From Lota lota (taxonomy: Eukaryota; Chordata; Actinopteri; Gadiformes; Lotidae): a stretch of DNA of 64,000 nt. Numbering within the stretch: the stretch's first letter is position 1; each line of letters begins with the position of its first letter. The notes under the pieces were generated by a model. The model saw nothing but the letters and a program-made list of their open reading frames with translations. It was not told the origin of the DNA and did no database searches. The stretch lies in assembly GCA_026745465.1 (NCBI GenBank), contig JACYXH010000231.1:1-64000 (forward strand). Direction: 5' to 3'. Below are positions 32,951 through 44,098 of this stretch, piece after piece. Position numbers and translations under genes: made by a program.

Positions 32951-33940
32951 TGATGCTGTGACACTAAAAGAACTAAACAAAGGTTTGAATGTTTTGTCAG
33001 CCAAAATAAACGGCACATCCTACTACTGCAAATGTCATAAATGCAACAAACTATAGACTATTAGTTATTTTATATATAGTATAACTAAATATAAAACGTT
33101 GTACGCTGTGTTATCTTCATTTTAGGGGTCAAATAGGTTTTATTTGGTGGGAGAGGGACCACAAACGGCTCTTTAGAGAGGGCAGGTTGCAGACCCCGGC
33201 CCCAGTGAACACAAGTCAGTGGTGCATTGAAGCCGTGATGGTGCTTTACTTCAAAGAAAAGAACAAACGTCAGGGGCCCAATAGAAAACAAAAAGTGTTC
33301 TGGCTCCGTGAGCCACGGAGAGCCCTCCGGTTAATGTTCCGGGTAACGCCGGTCTCCTCCGAGGGGGGGGGGGGGGGGGGGGGGGAGGGGGGGGGGTGTG
33401 GTACAGGCCCGGACGCCACTCGTCAGCGTAGCGTCACTGCCCCTCCGAGGGGTTCGTCCAGCTTCTCGTTCCGGGTAGCTGCGCTCCAACGTCCGTTCCC
33501 CAGGGCGGCTCCGGTTCTAGGGAAGAGGAGGGAAACGGTCCTCTACCCGCGAGCATCCTCTCCCCCAGGCTGTTGGGTGTTCGTGGCGTTAGGCTTTGTT
33601 CTCCGCTCTGCGACACACACACGCAGCCCGTTTACACGTTTGGCAGGACAAACCTTAAAACAAGTCACCCCGAGTGTCTGCTGGCGTTCCTCCTCCTCCT
33701 CCTCCTCCTCCTCCTCCGTCGCAGGTGTTTCCCACGGCGCTGAGCGGGGCAAGCGCTAATGCGCTCCCGGGGGCCAGCTGGGGGAGAGCGGCGGTCTGCT
33801 CCGTCTACCAGCGCTCCCCTGGGCCGTCTGGGCCGCTGCGCTGGAGCCGGGCTGACACAATGTCTTGAAACACATCTCTAGTGGGACTGCTGATGTCTTC
33901 TGTGTCTCTCTCCATTTCTGTCTGACCAAAGACATCCTGC
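32951..33940. other. GC-rich stretch, no gene recognised
   Basis: Contains long G runs (33363-33396), a (TCC)n run (33686-33718) and high CpG. It may be the 5' part of the gypsy relic, but no LTR ends or primer site could be shown. ORFs here are low-complexity. Confidence 0.45.
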
Positions 33941-34019
<79 letters not shown>

Positions 34020-34215
34020 TTGAGAGAGATTATTCAGTGCGATACAGATTGAGAGATTATTTAATACAACACAGATTGAGAGAGAGATTATTTAATACAA
34101 TACAGATTGAGAGAGAGAGATTATTCAGTACAATACAGATTGAGAGTGAGAGAGATTATTCAGTACAATACAGATTGAGAATATAGCTATTCTACTAAAT
34201 ACATATTGTAGAGAA
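33941..34215. repeat. (GA)n and a related minisatellite
   Basis: A GA run of about 70 bp followed by several units of GATTATTCAGTACAATACA plus GATTGAGAGA, which share the CAGTACAATA core of the 36-bp TRIM-flank repeat. Confidence 0.8.
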
Positions 34216-34319
34216 TGCTCCTTTTCAACTGAATATGTCCCATTCTACTTTTGTAAATTTGAATTGAAATCAAAAAGGTTTACAAACATTTTATTACGTT
34301 ATCAAAATGAACACTTCAC

Positions 34320-34455
34320 ATTGTCTATATTTTCTACTTCCTGTAGTCGTTTGCAATTTGATATCATTAAACATATAAAAAGCACGAACAAGAGGAGAGG
34401 GGACAGAGAGATGGAGAGAGATATGAACTTTAACTGAACATTTAGATTGGAAGAC
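34320..34455 (+). promoter_or_regulatory. Duplicated TATA-containing block
   Basis: Matches 16090-16235, including CTTCCTGTAGTCGTTTGCAA, ATATAAAAAG and ATATGAACTTTAACTGAACA. Conserved between the upstream regions of genes C and D, but its role is unknown; it could be a distal promoter or simply co-duplicated DNA. Confidence 0.3.
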
Positions 34456-34479
34456 ACAGGGGTGTGTGAAGTGTGGAGG

Positions 34480-34806
34480 ACAGGTGCAGCGATACACAGC
34501 CTTTCATCTTTTAGTTTCTTGCACATTGCACACATTGTTCAACTTAATACTGTGAACAATTGCACATTCCATGGTCATATTTTGCACATTCCTGCACAAC
34601 TGTACAGCTACATTTTTAAAACATACTCTGTATATTCGGTCTTTTTTATATAGTCAGTTTATATTTTATATATTATTTCTAATTGTAAATGTTTCTATTT
34701 TCCATATTTGTGTTTTGTTGTTGTTATTGCTTGCACCAAATACCAAGACAAATTCCTTGTACGTGTTATACTTCGTTGACAATAAAGCAAATTCTGATTC
34801 TGATTA
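34480..34806 (+). mobile_element. Rex1/CR1-like LINE 3' tail
   Basis: An AT-rich 3' UTR ending TTGACAATAAAGCAAATTCTG ATTCTGATT, the ATTCTG repeat tail of CR1/Rex1 LINEs, as at 9845. No coding part remains. Confidence 0.65.
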
Positions 34807-34942
34807 AGTATTGATTATTTGAATGACTTCAACAGACATCCATTATTGTTCCTGGTCTGTTTCCTGGTTTGATCCATGGTGTTTATGAAAGTGTTTTACA
34901 GGTTAGACTTTTGATCATTGTAATTTCTTGTTTCATTACACT

Positions 34943-34943
<1 letters not shown>

Positions 34944-35004
<61 letters not shown>
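34944..35004. repeat. (GT)n microsatellite
   Basis: An almost pure GT run of about 60 bp. Confidence 0.9.
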
Positions 35005-35008
<4 letters not shown>

Positions 35009-35488
35009 TTAAATAAATACAAAATCAACGCTAATTTGTTGAAAAGGTAACTTGTCTTCCAAGGCCCGGGCATCAACCAATAGAAACAGAGTGAAGCATT
35101 AAGTCACTGCAGCAGTCAGAGCGGCCATGATGAGTCAAACAACACAATGTTAGACGCTGTGGGGGAAATGTTAGTGGTTTCCTCTTGACAAGATAAGACC
35201 ACCGACGTGTGTGTGTGTGTTTGTTACAGGAACCATAATGAGAAGGCAGAACCACTTCGCTAGCCGTGGGGGTGGTCGGAATGGTCCATCACCAGAGAGC
35301 CTTTTCCACAGTGATGGTAACTGTCATCCATCCTATTGATTCTAGTTATATACGAGGACACATCGACTCATACAAAGTGCTCAAATACGAGTGTTCATGC
35401 AAAGCAGACGCTAATCTGTGTTTAAACTTGGGAGCCACAGGTTGTTATGAAACATCCGTGGTTAGGGGAGGACAGGAAGAGTGGTTCA

Positions 35489-35500
35489 GGAAACGAAAGT
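35489..35500 (+). promoter_or_regulatory. ISRE-like site upstream of TRIM gene D
   Basis: GGAAACGAAAGT fits GAAANNGAAA. The position matching gene A's ISRE (about 35681) has decayed to GCAATCAAAACT, so the intact site here, about 280 bp before the first-exon donor, may have taken over. Confidence 0.55.
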
Positions 35501-35639
35501 AACAAAAAAAGTGACACACACACACAGACACACACACCTCTGCTGCTAGTGTGTGCACTGTTTGCATGCAAACGGGGGCGGGTTCCTACACTGAGTGTAT
35601 CGGCAATAAACAGCTCTTTTCTGGGGGGGCAGAGCCAGG

Positions 35640-35770
35640 TGTTAGGGGAGGAGAGGAGAGGACGTGTTGTTCAGCAATCAAAACTTAACGTTCTTAGAAA
35701 CCCGACGTGAAGCAGTTCTCTCTTTCAGGAGAAATATAAAACACGTTTTGACAGCAGCAACCACAAATAG
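35640..35770 (+). promoter_or_regulatory. Core promoter region and non-coding exon 1 of gene D
   Basis: Closely matches 2480-2623 before gene A. It ends AATAG|GTGAGT at 35770/35771, and the acceptor GTCTAG|GC lies at 35868/35869, two bases before the ATG. Confidence 0.6.
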
Positions 35771-35870
35771 GTGAGTAAAACAACACAACTTTAGAACCTC
35801 TCTTCTCTTTTTGGAATTAGAAAAAGAATGGAATTGCTCAATACATAAACCTTGTTGTCTGTGTCTAGGC

Positions 35871-38011
35871 ATGGCCTCTGCTACTTCCTGGTCTGCAGAG
35901 AACTTTTCATGTTCCATCTGTCTGGATGTGTTCAACAGCCCAGTCACCACACCATGTCGACACAACTTCTGTAGAACCTGTATTACAAAGTTCTGGGATG
36001 ACCAACTCCTGTACAAATGTCCTGTTTGCAACAAGCTGTTCCAGAGAAGACCTGATTTACAGGTCAATACCTTAATATCAGAGATAGTTTATCAGTTTAG
36101 AAGAACTGTACGAGTCAAAGAGCAGCCTTGTGTTGAACCAGCAGAAGTTCCCTGTGATGTCTGTACTGGGACCCAGCTGAAGGCTGTGAAGTCCTGCCTA
36201 GTGTGTTTTACCTCTTACTGCCAAACCCACCTGGAGCCACATCAGAGAGTCGCAGGCCTGAAGAGACATCGGCTGGTTGAGCCTATGGACCGTCTGGAAG
36301 ACAGGATGTGTAAGAAACACAATCAACTACTGGAGCTCTTCTGCCAGACTGAACAGGTGTGTGTGTGTCTGTGCTGCACAGAGGGTGACCACAGGTCCCA
36401 TCCTGTTGTACCTCTAAAGGAGGAATATGAAGTGAAGACGGCCCAGCTGGGCAAGATAGAGACTGAAGTTCCGCAGATGATCCAGGAGAGAAAACTAAAG
36501 ATTAAGGAGATCAAAGACACAGTACAATTGAGCAAGAAAGACGCAGACAGAGAGATAGCTGATGGTGGGCAGGTCTTCACTACTCTGATGAACTGCATGG
36601 AAAAGTGCCGGGATGATTTCAACCAAACGGTTAATGAGAAACTGAAATCCACAGAGAAAGAGGCTGAAGACCTCATCAAAGAGCTGGAGCAGGAAATAAT
36701 AGATCTGACCAATAGAAGCTCAGAGGTGAAGCAGCTCTCACACACTGAAGACCACCTCCACTTCCTCCAGACCTTCAGATGCCTGAAGAATCCTCCACCC
36801 ACCAGGGACTGGACGATGGTGGAGGTCCGTCCTCCGTCATACGTAGAGACCTTGAGGAGATCCCTGGATCAGCTGGAGGAGACACTGAACATGGAGATGA
36901 AGAAGCTGCCTGACCTGAAACCAGGTGTAAAGAAGTGTGAGTGTAAAATCTAACATGTATTATTTTAATTTTATAATTGATTAGTACTAATTATTAGTAC
37001 AGTATATTAATACTACACACAATTGAATAATAATGATGGTACCATCATTATTAATAACGTAATGATTGTACCATAGTTATTGTGTGTGTATTCTATTTTT
37101 ACTATTATTGTAATCGTTGTTGTTATTATGCCATTTTTGTTATGCTATAACGTTTGTAAATAATTATTACGAATGTGTTTGCATTAATATATTATTATTA
37201 TTATAATTTTTTTAATTTTCATTACTATCATTATTATATTACACATAATCACGTAACTATACAATGTATTTTTTATAGTCAAAACATGATAGTGTTATAC
37301 AATTATTATGGATGTAATATAACCATTATTACTATAAGCGGAATGCTGTTTATAATAATGCTAATATACATCACTTCCACATTATTTAAATGACATTTCT
37401 GTGTGGCTTAGCAGCCTAATCATGTCTTGTTCTCCCTTCAGATGCCTGTGAACTCACACTGGACCCAAACACAGCCCACAGACATCTCTCTCTGTCTGAG
37501 GACAACAGAGAGGTGACACAGCTTGGATGGAATCAGTGGTATCCTGATCACCCAGAGAGATTTAACTACCATAGACAGGTGTTGTGTAGAGAGGCTCTGA
37601 CTGGCCGCTGTTACTGGGAGGTAGAGTGGGAAGGAGATGTGGATATAGGAGTGACATACAGAGGAATCACAAGGAGAGGAAGGAGTGATGACGGTGAGCT
37701 TGGTATGAACAACAAGTCCTGGTGTCTTCATTGTTGTGATGATGATGATGATGATGATGATGTTTACTCTGCCTGGTACAACGGTAGTAAAACAGGATTA
37801 CCTCCCCCACCCCTCCCTGTCTCTCAAAGAGTAGGAGTGTATCTGGACCGGCCTGCTGGCATTCTGTCCTTCTACGAAGTGTCCCTAGATGTAGGAGGGT
37901 CCTCAGACACACTGACACACATCCACACCTTCCAGTCCACATTCACTCAGGACCTCTACCCTGCCTTTATGTTATATGATTCTGGTTCCATGGTGTCTCT
38001 GTGTCGGTTAT

Positions 38012-38013
<2 letters not shown>
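35871..38013 (+). CDS. TRIM gene D: bloodthirsty-like body with NLR-type B30.2 and poly-Asp loop
   Basis: The coding exon 35871-36936 ends T|GTGAGT after 355 codons. The B30.2 exon 37442-38013 follows CCCTTCAG. The product is about 545 residues. The start chosen is the ATG at 35871 after the acceptor; the in-frame ATG at 35811 lies in the intron. The RING ligands are complete although the usual CGH reads CRH. Both B-boxes and the coiled coil are intact. After MEMKKLPDLKPGVKK it enters the NLR-like linker. The B30.2 carries a run of eight Asp from a GAT microsatellite (37738-37762) in a loop that is DHDG, HDYG or YDGG in the other copies, and a proline-rich loop (GLPPPPLPVSQ). Likely a cytoplasmic E3 ligase with altered recognition surface. 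No stop or frameshift was seen. Confidence 0.87.
36937..37441 (+). other. Intron of TRIM gene D
   Basis: 505 bp, very AT-rich, GTGAGT...TTCAG. Shorter than in genes A and E, and the NLR-like intron start is not evident. Confidence 0.7.
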
Positions 38014-38106
<93 letters not shown>

Positions 38107-38115
38107 ATCTCTCTC
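38014..38115. repeat. (CT)n microsatellite
   Basis: About 100 bp of CT directly after the gene D stop codon, so it would lie in the 3' UTR. Confidence 0.92.
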
Positions 38116-38235
38116 TATCCGGAGTGACTGACTTTCAAACTGTTGTATCTTTTGTGTGGTGATAACCTATAGACATGTCAGGTATTTTATTGTCTGTTTG
38201 TAAATACAGTGGGTCTAGGGAGGGTTTTGTGATCT

Positions 38236-38685
38236 TTGAAGCCAGCCAGCGATCGCTGGGCAGCATTTCTGTTTGGTCACAATGACAGAGTTTACCAAAC
38301 TCACACGCAAGCATGGTGTTACATTTTCCAGATGTTTTCGTGTTCGGTTGAAGCGTGTGTGTTCTCCGTGGTTGAGGTTGTGGGCCTTGGTAGTGTACAG
38401 TCTGTCAAAAACATGGAAGAAGTGAAAATCAAAGACCATTTTGAAAACAAAGCAGTGTTTGTCAAGTCAGTAAAAACCAAGACGGGAGTTAAAGGAAAAG
38501 GGGTCTTCTCTGACCAAGAGATCTACAGGTTGAGGAAATTCAGAGAACTGAATGATGATCGAGGTGAAAATAAAACCAGTTTCACAGACTTCCTTTCCTG
38601 CATTCTAGTGTATTTTATTATGTATGTGAATAACAAAATTAGAAGCAGACAGAAAAACTGTTTGAAAAATAACGTGTATTCCTAA
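38236..38685 (+). CDS. Hypothetical ORF, doubtful
   Basis: 149 codons. The middle (MEEVKIKDHFENKAVFVKSV ... EIYRLRKFRELNDD) is hydrophilic and looks more protein-like than the ends. I recognise no domain. The second copies of the gene D flank lack it, and it may be a transposon remnant or chance. Confidence 0.2.
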   Translation: MKPASDRWAAFLFGHNDRVYQTHTQAWCYIFQMFSCSVEACVFSVVEVVGLGSVQSVKNMEEVKIKDHFENKAVFVKSVKTKTGVKGKGVFSDQEIYRLRKFRELNDDRGENKTSFTDFLSCILVYFIMYVNNKIRSRQKNCLKNNVYS

Positions 38686-39435
38686 AATAAATATAAATAA
38701 ATAACTATATCCACAGAAATCAATTAACATACAGTAGCTTCATTTGTATTTGGCTAAATGTTCTTCCCGCGTTGCTGCTTGCCTTGTGTGTAGCTGTAGC
38801 TCTAGCAGCATCCTGACCTGATAGCAGGGCTGCTCTGCTCCCTATTCATGGAAATGACATGTTTTCATTTCTTGTTCAAGATGATGTCAAAGTATATATA
38901 TATATATATATATATATGATCAAATCTCTCTCTCTTCTCCCTACTCCTTATTTTTCTATAAAGATGTAGACATACGTAACTAAACAGTGCATTTGAAAGT
39001 GGTTTTCTCTGTTACCTAATATTGCTTCTTAATCACACTGAAAATCGGCTGTATTTCATTTTAAATCTTGGGCTTTGTTTTACCTTCACTGTTGTGTAGA
39101 TAAACGAAATAAAGTGAATCTAAAAGTGCGTTTGGTTTCAGTTCCCCAATTGATGCTTGTCCCATCTTTGTCCACCGGGTGGCACTTTAGAGTCTGATTA
39201 AACTTTTGCTCAGACTGCTGCTCCAGTCTGGAGAAGCTTTAGGGTTAAACTCCATTGAACACCAACTCACCCTCTTTGTTACAGTTTTTCTCAATTGTTT
39301 ACACACTACAACTGAAATGATGCATGAATAGTAGTAGTAGAATAGTAAAAACTTGAAGCTCTTGTGTCAACAACAAAGACTATTTCTGAAAAAGGAGGAG
39401 AATGAAGCCTCACCCAGCCCCAGAGTCCAATCAGT
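38686..39435. other. Intergenic, no gene recognised
   Basis: Contains a TA run (38894-38918) and AT-rich DNA. The CACCGGGTGGCACTTTAG stretch (39174) may belong to an old element. No gene is supported. Confidence 0.4.
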
Positions 39436-39679
39436 CTGACCCGGGCCAGGTGAGGCTGCTTAAACCAGCAATCATCCACACACATTCCCACTAACAGTAA
39501 ATATTGCCATCAGATTCATCAGTACATAATAAAACAATACGAAAAATAAACCAAACAATTTCTGCATTTTAGTTATCTTTATTTTCGTAGTATTTTTAAA
39601 CCCCATTGAAGTAGTGTTGTTATGTATTTGTAGGCTACTGCTTTTAATTGTTTTTTAACTCTCTTACATTGCTTATATA

Positions 39680-39730
<51 letters not shown>

Positions 39731-39783
39731 TGTGTGTGAGAGTGTGTGTGTGTGTGTGAGTGTGTGTGTGTGTGTGTGAGAGA

Positions 39784-39820
<37 letters not shown>

Positions 39821-40210
39821 AAATACATAAATAATCCAGCCCAACAACAACAATCATATGGTAAATATGCTGATCTGTATCAAACTCAAATCAAATTTCT
39901 GCACAAAATATGACAGAGGTAAAAATAACTTCATTTTAGTATTTTTAAAGCCCATTGCAGTATTCTTGTATATTTATAGGCTACTGCTTGTTAAAACTGT
40001 CTCTAACATTGCTTAAATATATAGTTTGTGTGTGTGTGTGTCTGCCTTTCTGAATACCTGCCTGTAAAGGGTGTTACAAGAGGAAGAAACACGATAACCC
40101 AACCATAACCCATAACCATAACCCAACCAGATGACTCAGTGAAGAGACATGAAGGAAGAAAATAACCCTACCTAATTATAGAAACATAACCCATTACAAA
40201 GCCCCCCCCC
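39436..40210 (+). repeat. Dispersed repeat 'R', copy 3 (compound)
   Basis: 39436-39660 matches repeat R copy 2 and 39835-40200 matches copy 1. GT/GA arrays (39679-39818) lie between them, and a C run ends it (40202-40216). Confidence 0.7.
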
Positions 40211-40246
40211 CCCCCATCAACATCAAGATCAAGAAAAGTTGATCTT

Positions 40247-40800
40247 GATGAACCATGAAAGGAAGAGACTTTTATGATATTCCATAGGGTTAACTAAGCA
40301 GGTTATACAAAGACTATATTTCTAATGTAAAATTTATTTTGAATATTGATTGATCGTAAATCAAAACTTGTTTATACTACAATACTTTGTATATTCATAG
40401 ACATTAACAGTTTCATACTAAAGGGCTCTGAAATCAGTTTTTTATTTTGATAAGCCTAACATGGAACCTGATTTAAAGCAGATTTAATATTATATTCATA
40501 ATGCATGCGGTCTATGGGAAAGCTATTGATCATGTTGTTAATGACTTTAAACTGAATATTGATTCCTTGTGTTCTGTTGGGAACAACACAGCAGCAGAAC
40601 ATGTTCAGTTATTAAAGATATGTGCACACCTGTTTATGATTTGTAATGTCTGCTGCTTCTATTGTTTTAGTCCTTGTGTTTATCGTGTACATGTAAGGGA
40701 CTATTTTTCTGTTGTATTGGGTAATAAAGCATAATGGTAATAAACAACTCAGTGGATCCAACTGAATGTTCTCGTGTGTTCAGCCCATATTCTTCCTGTT
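40247..40800 (+). repeat. Duplicated TRIM 3' flank (gene D copy)
   Basis: Shares GAACCATGAAAGGAAGAGAC and the AAACTGAATATTGATTCCTTG region with 5915-6340 and 46275-46650. It supports a common duplication origin of genes A, D and E. Confidence 0.7.
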
Positions 40801-41289
40801 TGTTCAGTTGAAACCCTCCAAGCTTAGCAGATGTTTCTCCAGAGCTCTCTGTTGGTTGTCCTAGCAGCACACCTGGAATGTCCTTCCAGCCCCTTGGATC
40901 CCAGCAGGTCTCTATGGTGTACTGTCCCCTGACGCTGGCCCCGTCTTCAGTCCCTCCCGCTGGCTCTTGGGGGACCATGAGCTCAGTCCTCTGGAGACAT
41001 TTCCTCCAGTATGTCACACCACACACAACAGTGGAGTCTCCATCCACCTCTTCATCAGTGTGGAGGGAGGATATTACCACACACACAACAGTGGAGTCTC
41101 CATCCACCTCTTCATCAGTATGTGGAGGGAGGATATTATTATTCACAATCATAGTGAACATTGGAATGTATAATTATGATTATTAAAGCACCTATATCAT
41201 CTAATGGTCATGGAGATAACAGTATGTGCTCATGTAAAATATCTGTAGCATCAGCTTAGAGTAGTGTGTGGTGTAGTGTGGCGAGAGAG

Positions 41290-41622
41290 TTCATCTCCCA
41301 GCTGAAAAGTACTGGGTTCGATCCCCAATGTCTGCAGCCTAACCTGTAGCATCCTATAGAGCAATATGACCCTTGACCCCTACCTGCTCCATAATCACAT
41401 TTATCTGTATACACTGTCTAACCTCTACCTGCTACTTAATCACATGTATCTGTATTCACTGTCTAACCTCTACCTGCTACTTAATCACATGTATCTGTAT
41501 TCACTGTCTAACCCCTACCTGCTCCTTAATCACATGTATCTGTATTCACTGTCTAACCCCTACCTGCTCCTTAATCACAAGCATCTGTATTCACTGTCTA
41601 CCTCCTACCTGCTAAATAAACA
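41290..41622 (+). repeat. tRNA-like SINE scrap and 45-bp minisatellite
   Basis: GTACTGGGTTCGATCCCC (about 41317) is a Pol III B box. It is followed by about five 45-bp units (ACCTGCTCCTTAATCACATG plus TATCTGTATTCACTGTCTAA). The same-frame ORFs reflect the 45-bp period only. Confidence 0.7.
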
Positions 41623-42930
41623 CAAGGCATAATGAAAGGTTCATGCAAGGTAGGGTTGTTAAACCGCATTCATCCTTTCACCACAGTGACTAAGTTAGAG
41701 AATTGGAGACACACTTGTTGTCACTACACTGTGTCTTGCGTTACAACACAATTGTAAATGGGAGTTTAGCTTTGAGAAGTTTTGATATTATAATGCAATC
41801 TAACTGACTGTTGATATTATAATATATTATAACTATGACTGACTGTATTGCTCCTAATGAGAATGAAGATGATGGTTGACATCATGTATATTACATATAT
41901 TAATATTGTTTACCATCACAATTAAAACTACTTGCATAACATCCAATAGGCATTATTATTGTTATATTATTTATTCATTATGATTTATGGTAGTATTGTT
42001 ACTATTATTAGACAATCATATTAATCAGTATACGAACTTTGACAAATAATAGTAATTTAGTAATTTATTTTCAGAACATGGTATAAAATAATTATATTTG
42101 TGTTATTCTGATTTAATTCAGGTTATTACATAAGACATAACATAATAATCATAACATGATTATGATACATAAGGAAATGGGGGAGGTAACAGCCTATTTA
42201 CGTTTCTCTCACACAGTGCTCTTGTTGCATCCGTAATTGTAAACTACATTCATAGACCTGTAAATATTAACTATTGATCAATCCTCTCCATAGCAGTCTG
42301 CGCTACAAGCCAATGTTTCCTTGCACTGCCGTACCTGAATATAGGTTGCTTTTGTGTGTGTTAGCCTACTTTCAGTTATCAAACAGGGAAAAAAGCTCAA
42401 TGTTTTACTTTTCCAAAACATGGATGTATTAAAGAATTCAAACTCACTTATCATAATACCTTCAACCAGACGGTGTCATTTTCGATACTATTTAAAACTT
42501 GGGTTAAAAAGGGAATTATTTGTGTTATTATTATTCCGATTTAATGCAGGTTATTATATAAGACGTAACATAATAACATGGTTATAATAATACATTCATA
42601 TTAGATTCAAACTAATTTCAACTATACTATTATTACTATTGGGGGTGATTGTTTTACTATTTCACACTTGCGTTAAAAAGGGAAACTCCATTCTAATTGA
42701 GTCCTCTAAATACATAGGATATTTAGGTGAAATGACTGCATAAACTAGGTTGAGGGTTGAATTATTTCACTGTGCAATTTCTACTGGAAAATGCCGCATA
42801 TTTGTGTCGTAACCGATGTAAAGTTGACGCGATTTTGTCAGTCCGAATTATTTAATCAGTTTTTCGTGCCATTTATTCGTTCCGTGCTTGATGTAAAATG
42901 ACCTGATGAAACCTACAGTAGATGGATGTG
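41623..42930. other. AT-rich intergenic DNA, no gene recognised
   Basis: 41655-41745 is an inverted copy of 31545-31640. Two similar AT-rich stretches (about 42110-42180 and 42530-42600, each with TTATTATATAAGAC-like text) suggest a local duplication. No gene is supported. Confidence 0.45.
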
Positions 42931-42949
42931 TAAGGGGCGATCGTATCGT

Positions 42950-43185
42950 CCCTTCTGGCTTTCACCATTTCAGACGTCACTTCCTTCTCCAAGCTCAGGA
43001 CCGGAAATGGTGCGAAGGAGGGGGCGTGGCCGAGCCTGGAGCGCTATATACAGACCCTTCTCTCTTGTTCGGGAGACGGAAGTTCATTGAAACCAAAGCC
43101 AAGAAATGCCACGTGTCGGCCCTTCTCACGCTCCGGAGACAAAGAAGCCTTTTTAAAGGGAATATTCAGACGGAAACATTAGAAG
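42950..43185 (+). promoter_or_regulatory. Promoter and non-coding exon 1 of TRIM gene E
   Basis: A diverged version of the gene C promoter: GGGGGCGTGGCCGAGCCTGG, TATATAC at about 43045-43051, GGAGACGGAAGTT (a weaker ISRE-like site), and an exon ending AGAAG|GTGAGT at 43185/43186. The intron ends CTTCTAG at 44096. Confidence 0.65.
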
Positions 43186-43605
43186 GTGAGTCCAACATGT
43201 TGAGCCATAATCCTCGTTGAAGCCGTCCTGTCTGCAGGGCGCCATGTTGTACTATAGCGTGCTGTACTCCTGCGCTCCGTATCAACACACGTGGCTATGG
43301 ACTTACTCTGTTTCCAAACTACTCTTTTTAGTCTTTGAACCACTTTGCAATGCGGAATCGGTGATTTAAAAGAGATCACTGAGCTAACGTATGTGTCCTC
43401 ATGAAAAAACGCACTGAGACTTTGTGGATGCGCAGCGAAACAAGCCTTTAAATCCACTTGTTGTGTCGCCTCGTCGGGTTATACCAACACATCCTTGGTG
43501 GGTGACGTGCTGTTTGGAGCGCAGCTCTGGATGTGTTGGTTGAATCCGACGTGGCGGGACAACACTGGAATTGTAACATTGGTTTCACTGCTATTAAAGT
43601 ATCTT

Positions 43606-43851
43606 CATGAGGAGGACACAAGCGCAGCTATTAAAGTATCATGGGGTCTTCGTGAGTAGGACGCATGCGCAGCTATTAAAGTATCATGCAGTCTTCATGA
43701 GGAGGACGCATGCGCAGCTATTAAAGTATCATGCAGTCTTCATGAGGAGGACACAAGCGCAGCTATTAAAGTATCATGCAGTCTTCATGAGGAGGACGCA
43801 TGCGCAGCTATTAAAGTATCAGTCTTCATGAGGAGGACGCATGCGTGAAGG
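43606..43851 (+). repeat. 45-bp minisatellite in intron 1 of gene E
   Basis: Five units and a partial one of CATGAGGAGGACGCATGCGC plus AGCTATTAAAGTATCATGCA plus GTCTT. Gene C's intron has a single related unit (about 17556-17585), so the array expanded after the two loci split. Confidence 0.9.
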
Positions 43852-44098
43852 CACCGGGCTCTTTTGTCCGCGTTGGTAGCGGTGTGAGAGTCCATAGCGA
43901 CGTGTGTGTTCATACGGAGCAGGAGGCACATGTTGGGATTGATGTTGTACCGACCTGTTGGATGAAGGGCTCTGCTTGTAATAACAACGCATGTATGAAT
44001 ATAGATGCATTATACCTAGTTATAAACTGTTGTTTTACCATTAGAAAATGAATGTCTTTGTTTTTAACATAATCTTTTTTAAATAATCTCTTCTAGGA

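Noticed and set aside
33187..33759. 190-codon ORF with poly-Gly and poly-Ser runs
   Set aside because: It depends on long G runs and a TCC repeat; no domain and no conserved copy.
35811..35870. Upstream in-frame ATG giving 20 extra residues to gene D
   Set aside because: The acceptor TGTCTAG at 35862-35868 lies downstream of it, so it falls in the intron; genes A, C and E start at the ATG two bases after the acceptor.
41366..41632. Two ORFs with a 15-residue repeat
   Set aside because: A 45-bp minisatellite next to a SINE-like scrap.
43607..43831. ORF with a 15-residue repeat (HAQLLKYHAVFMRRT)
   Set aside because: Made by a 45-bp minisatellite in intron 1 of gene E; not conserved in gene C.
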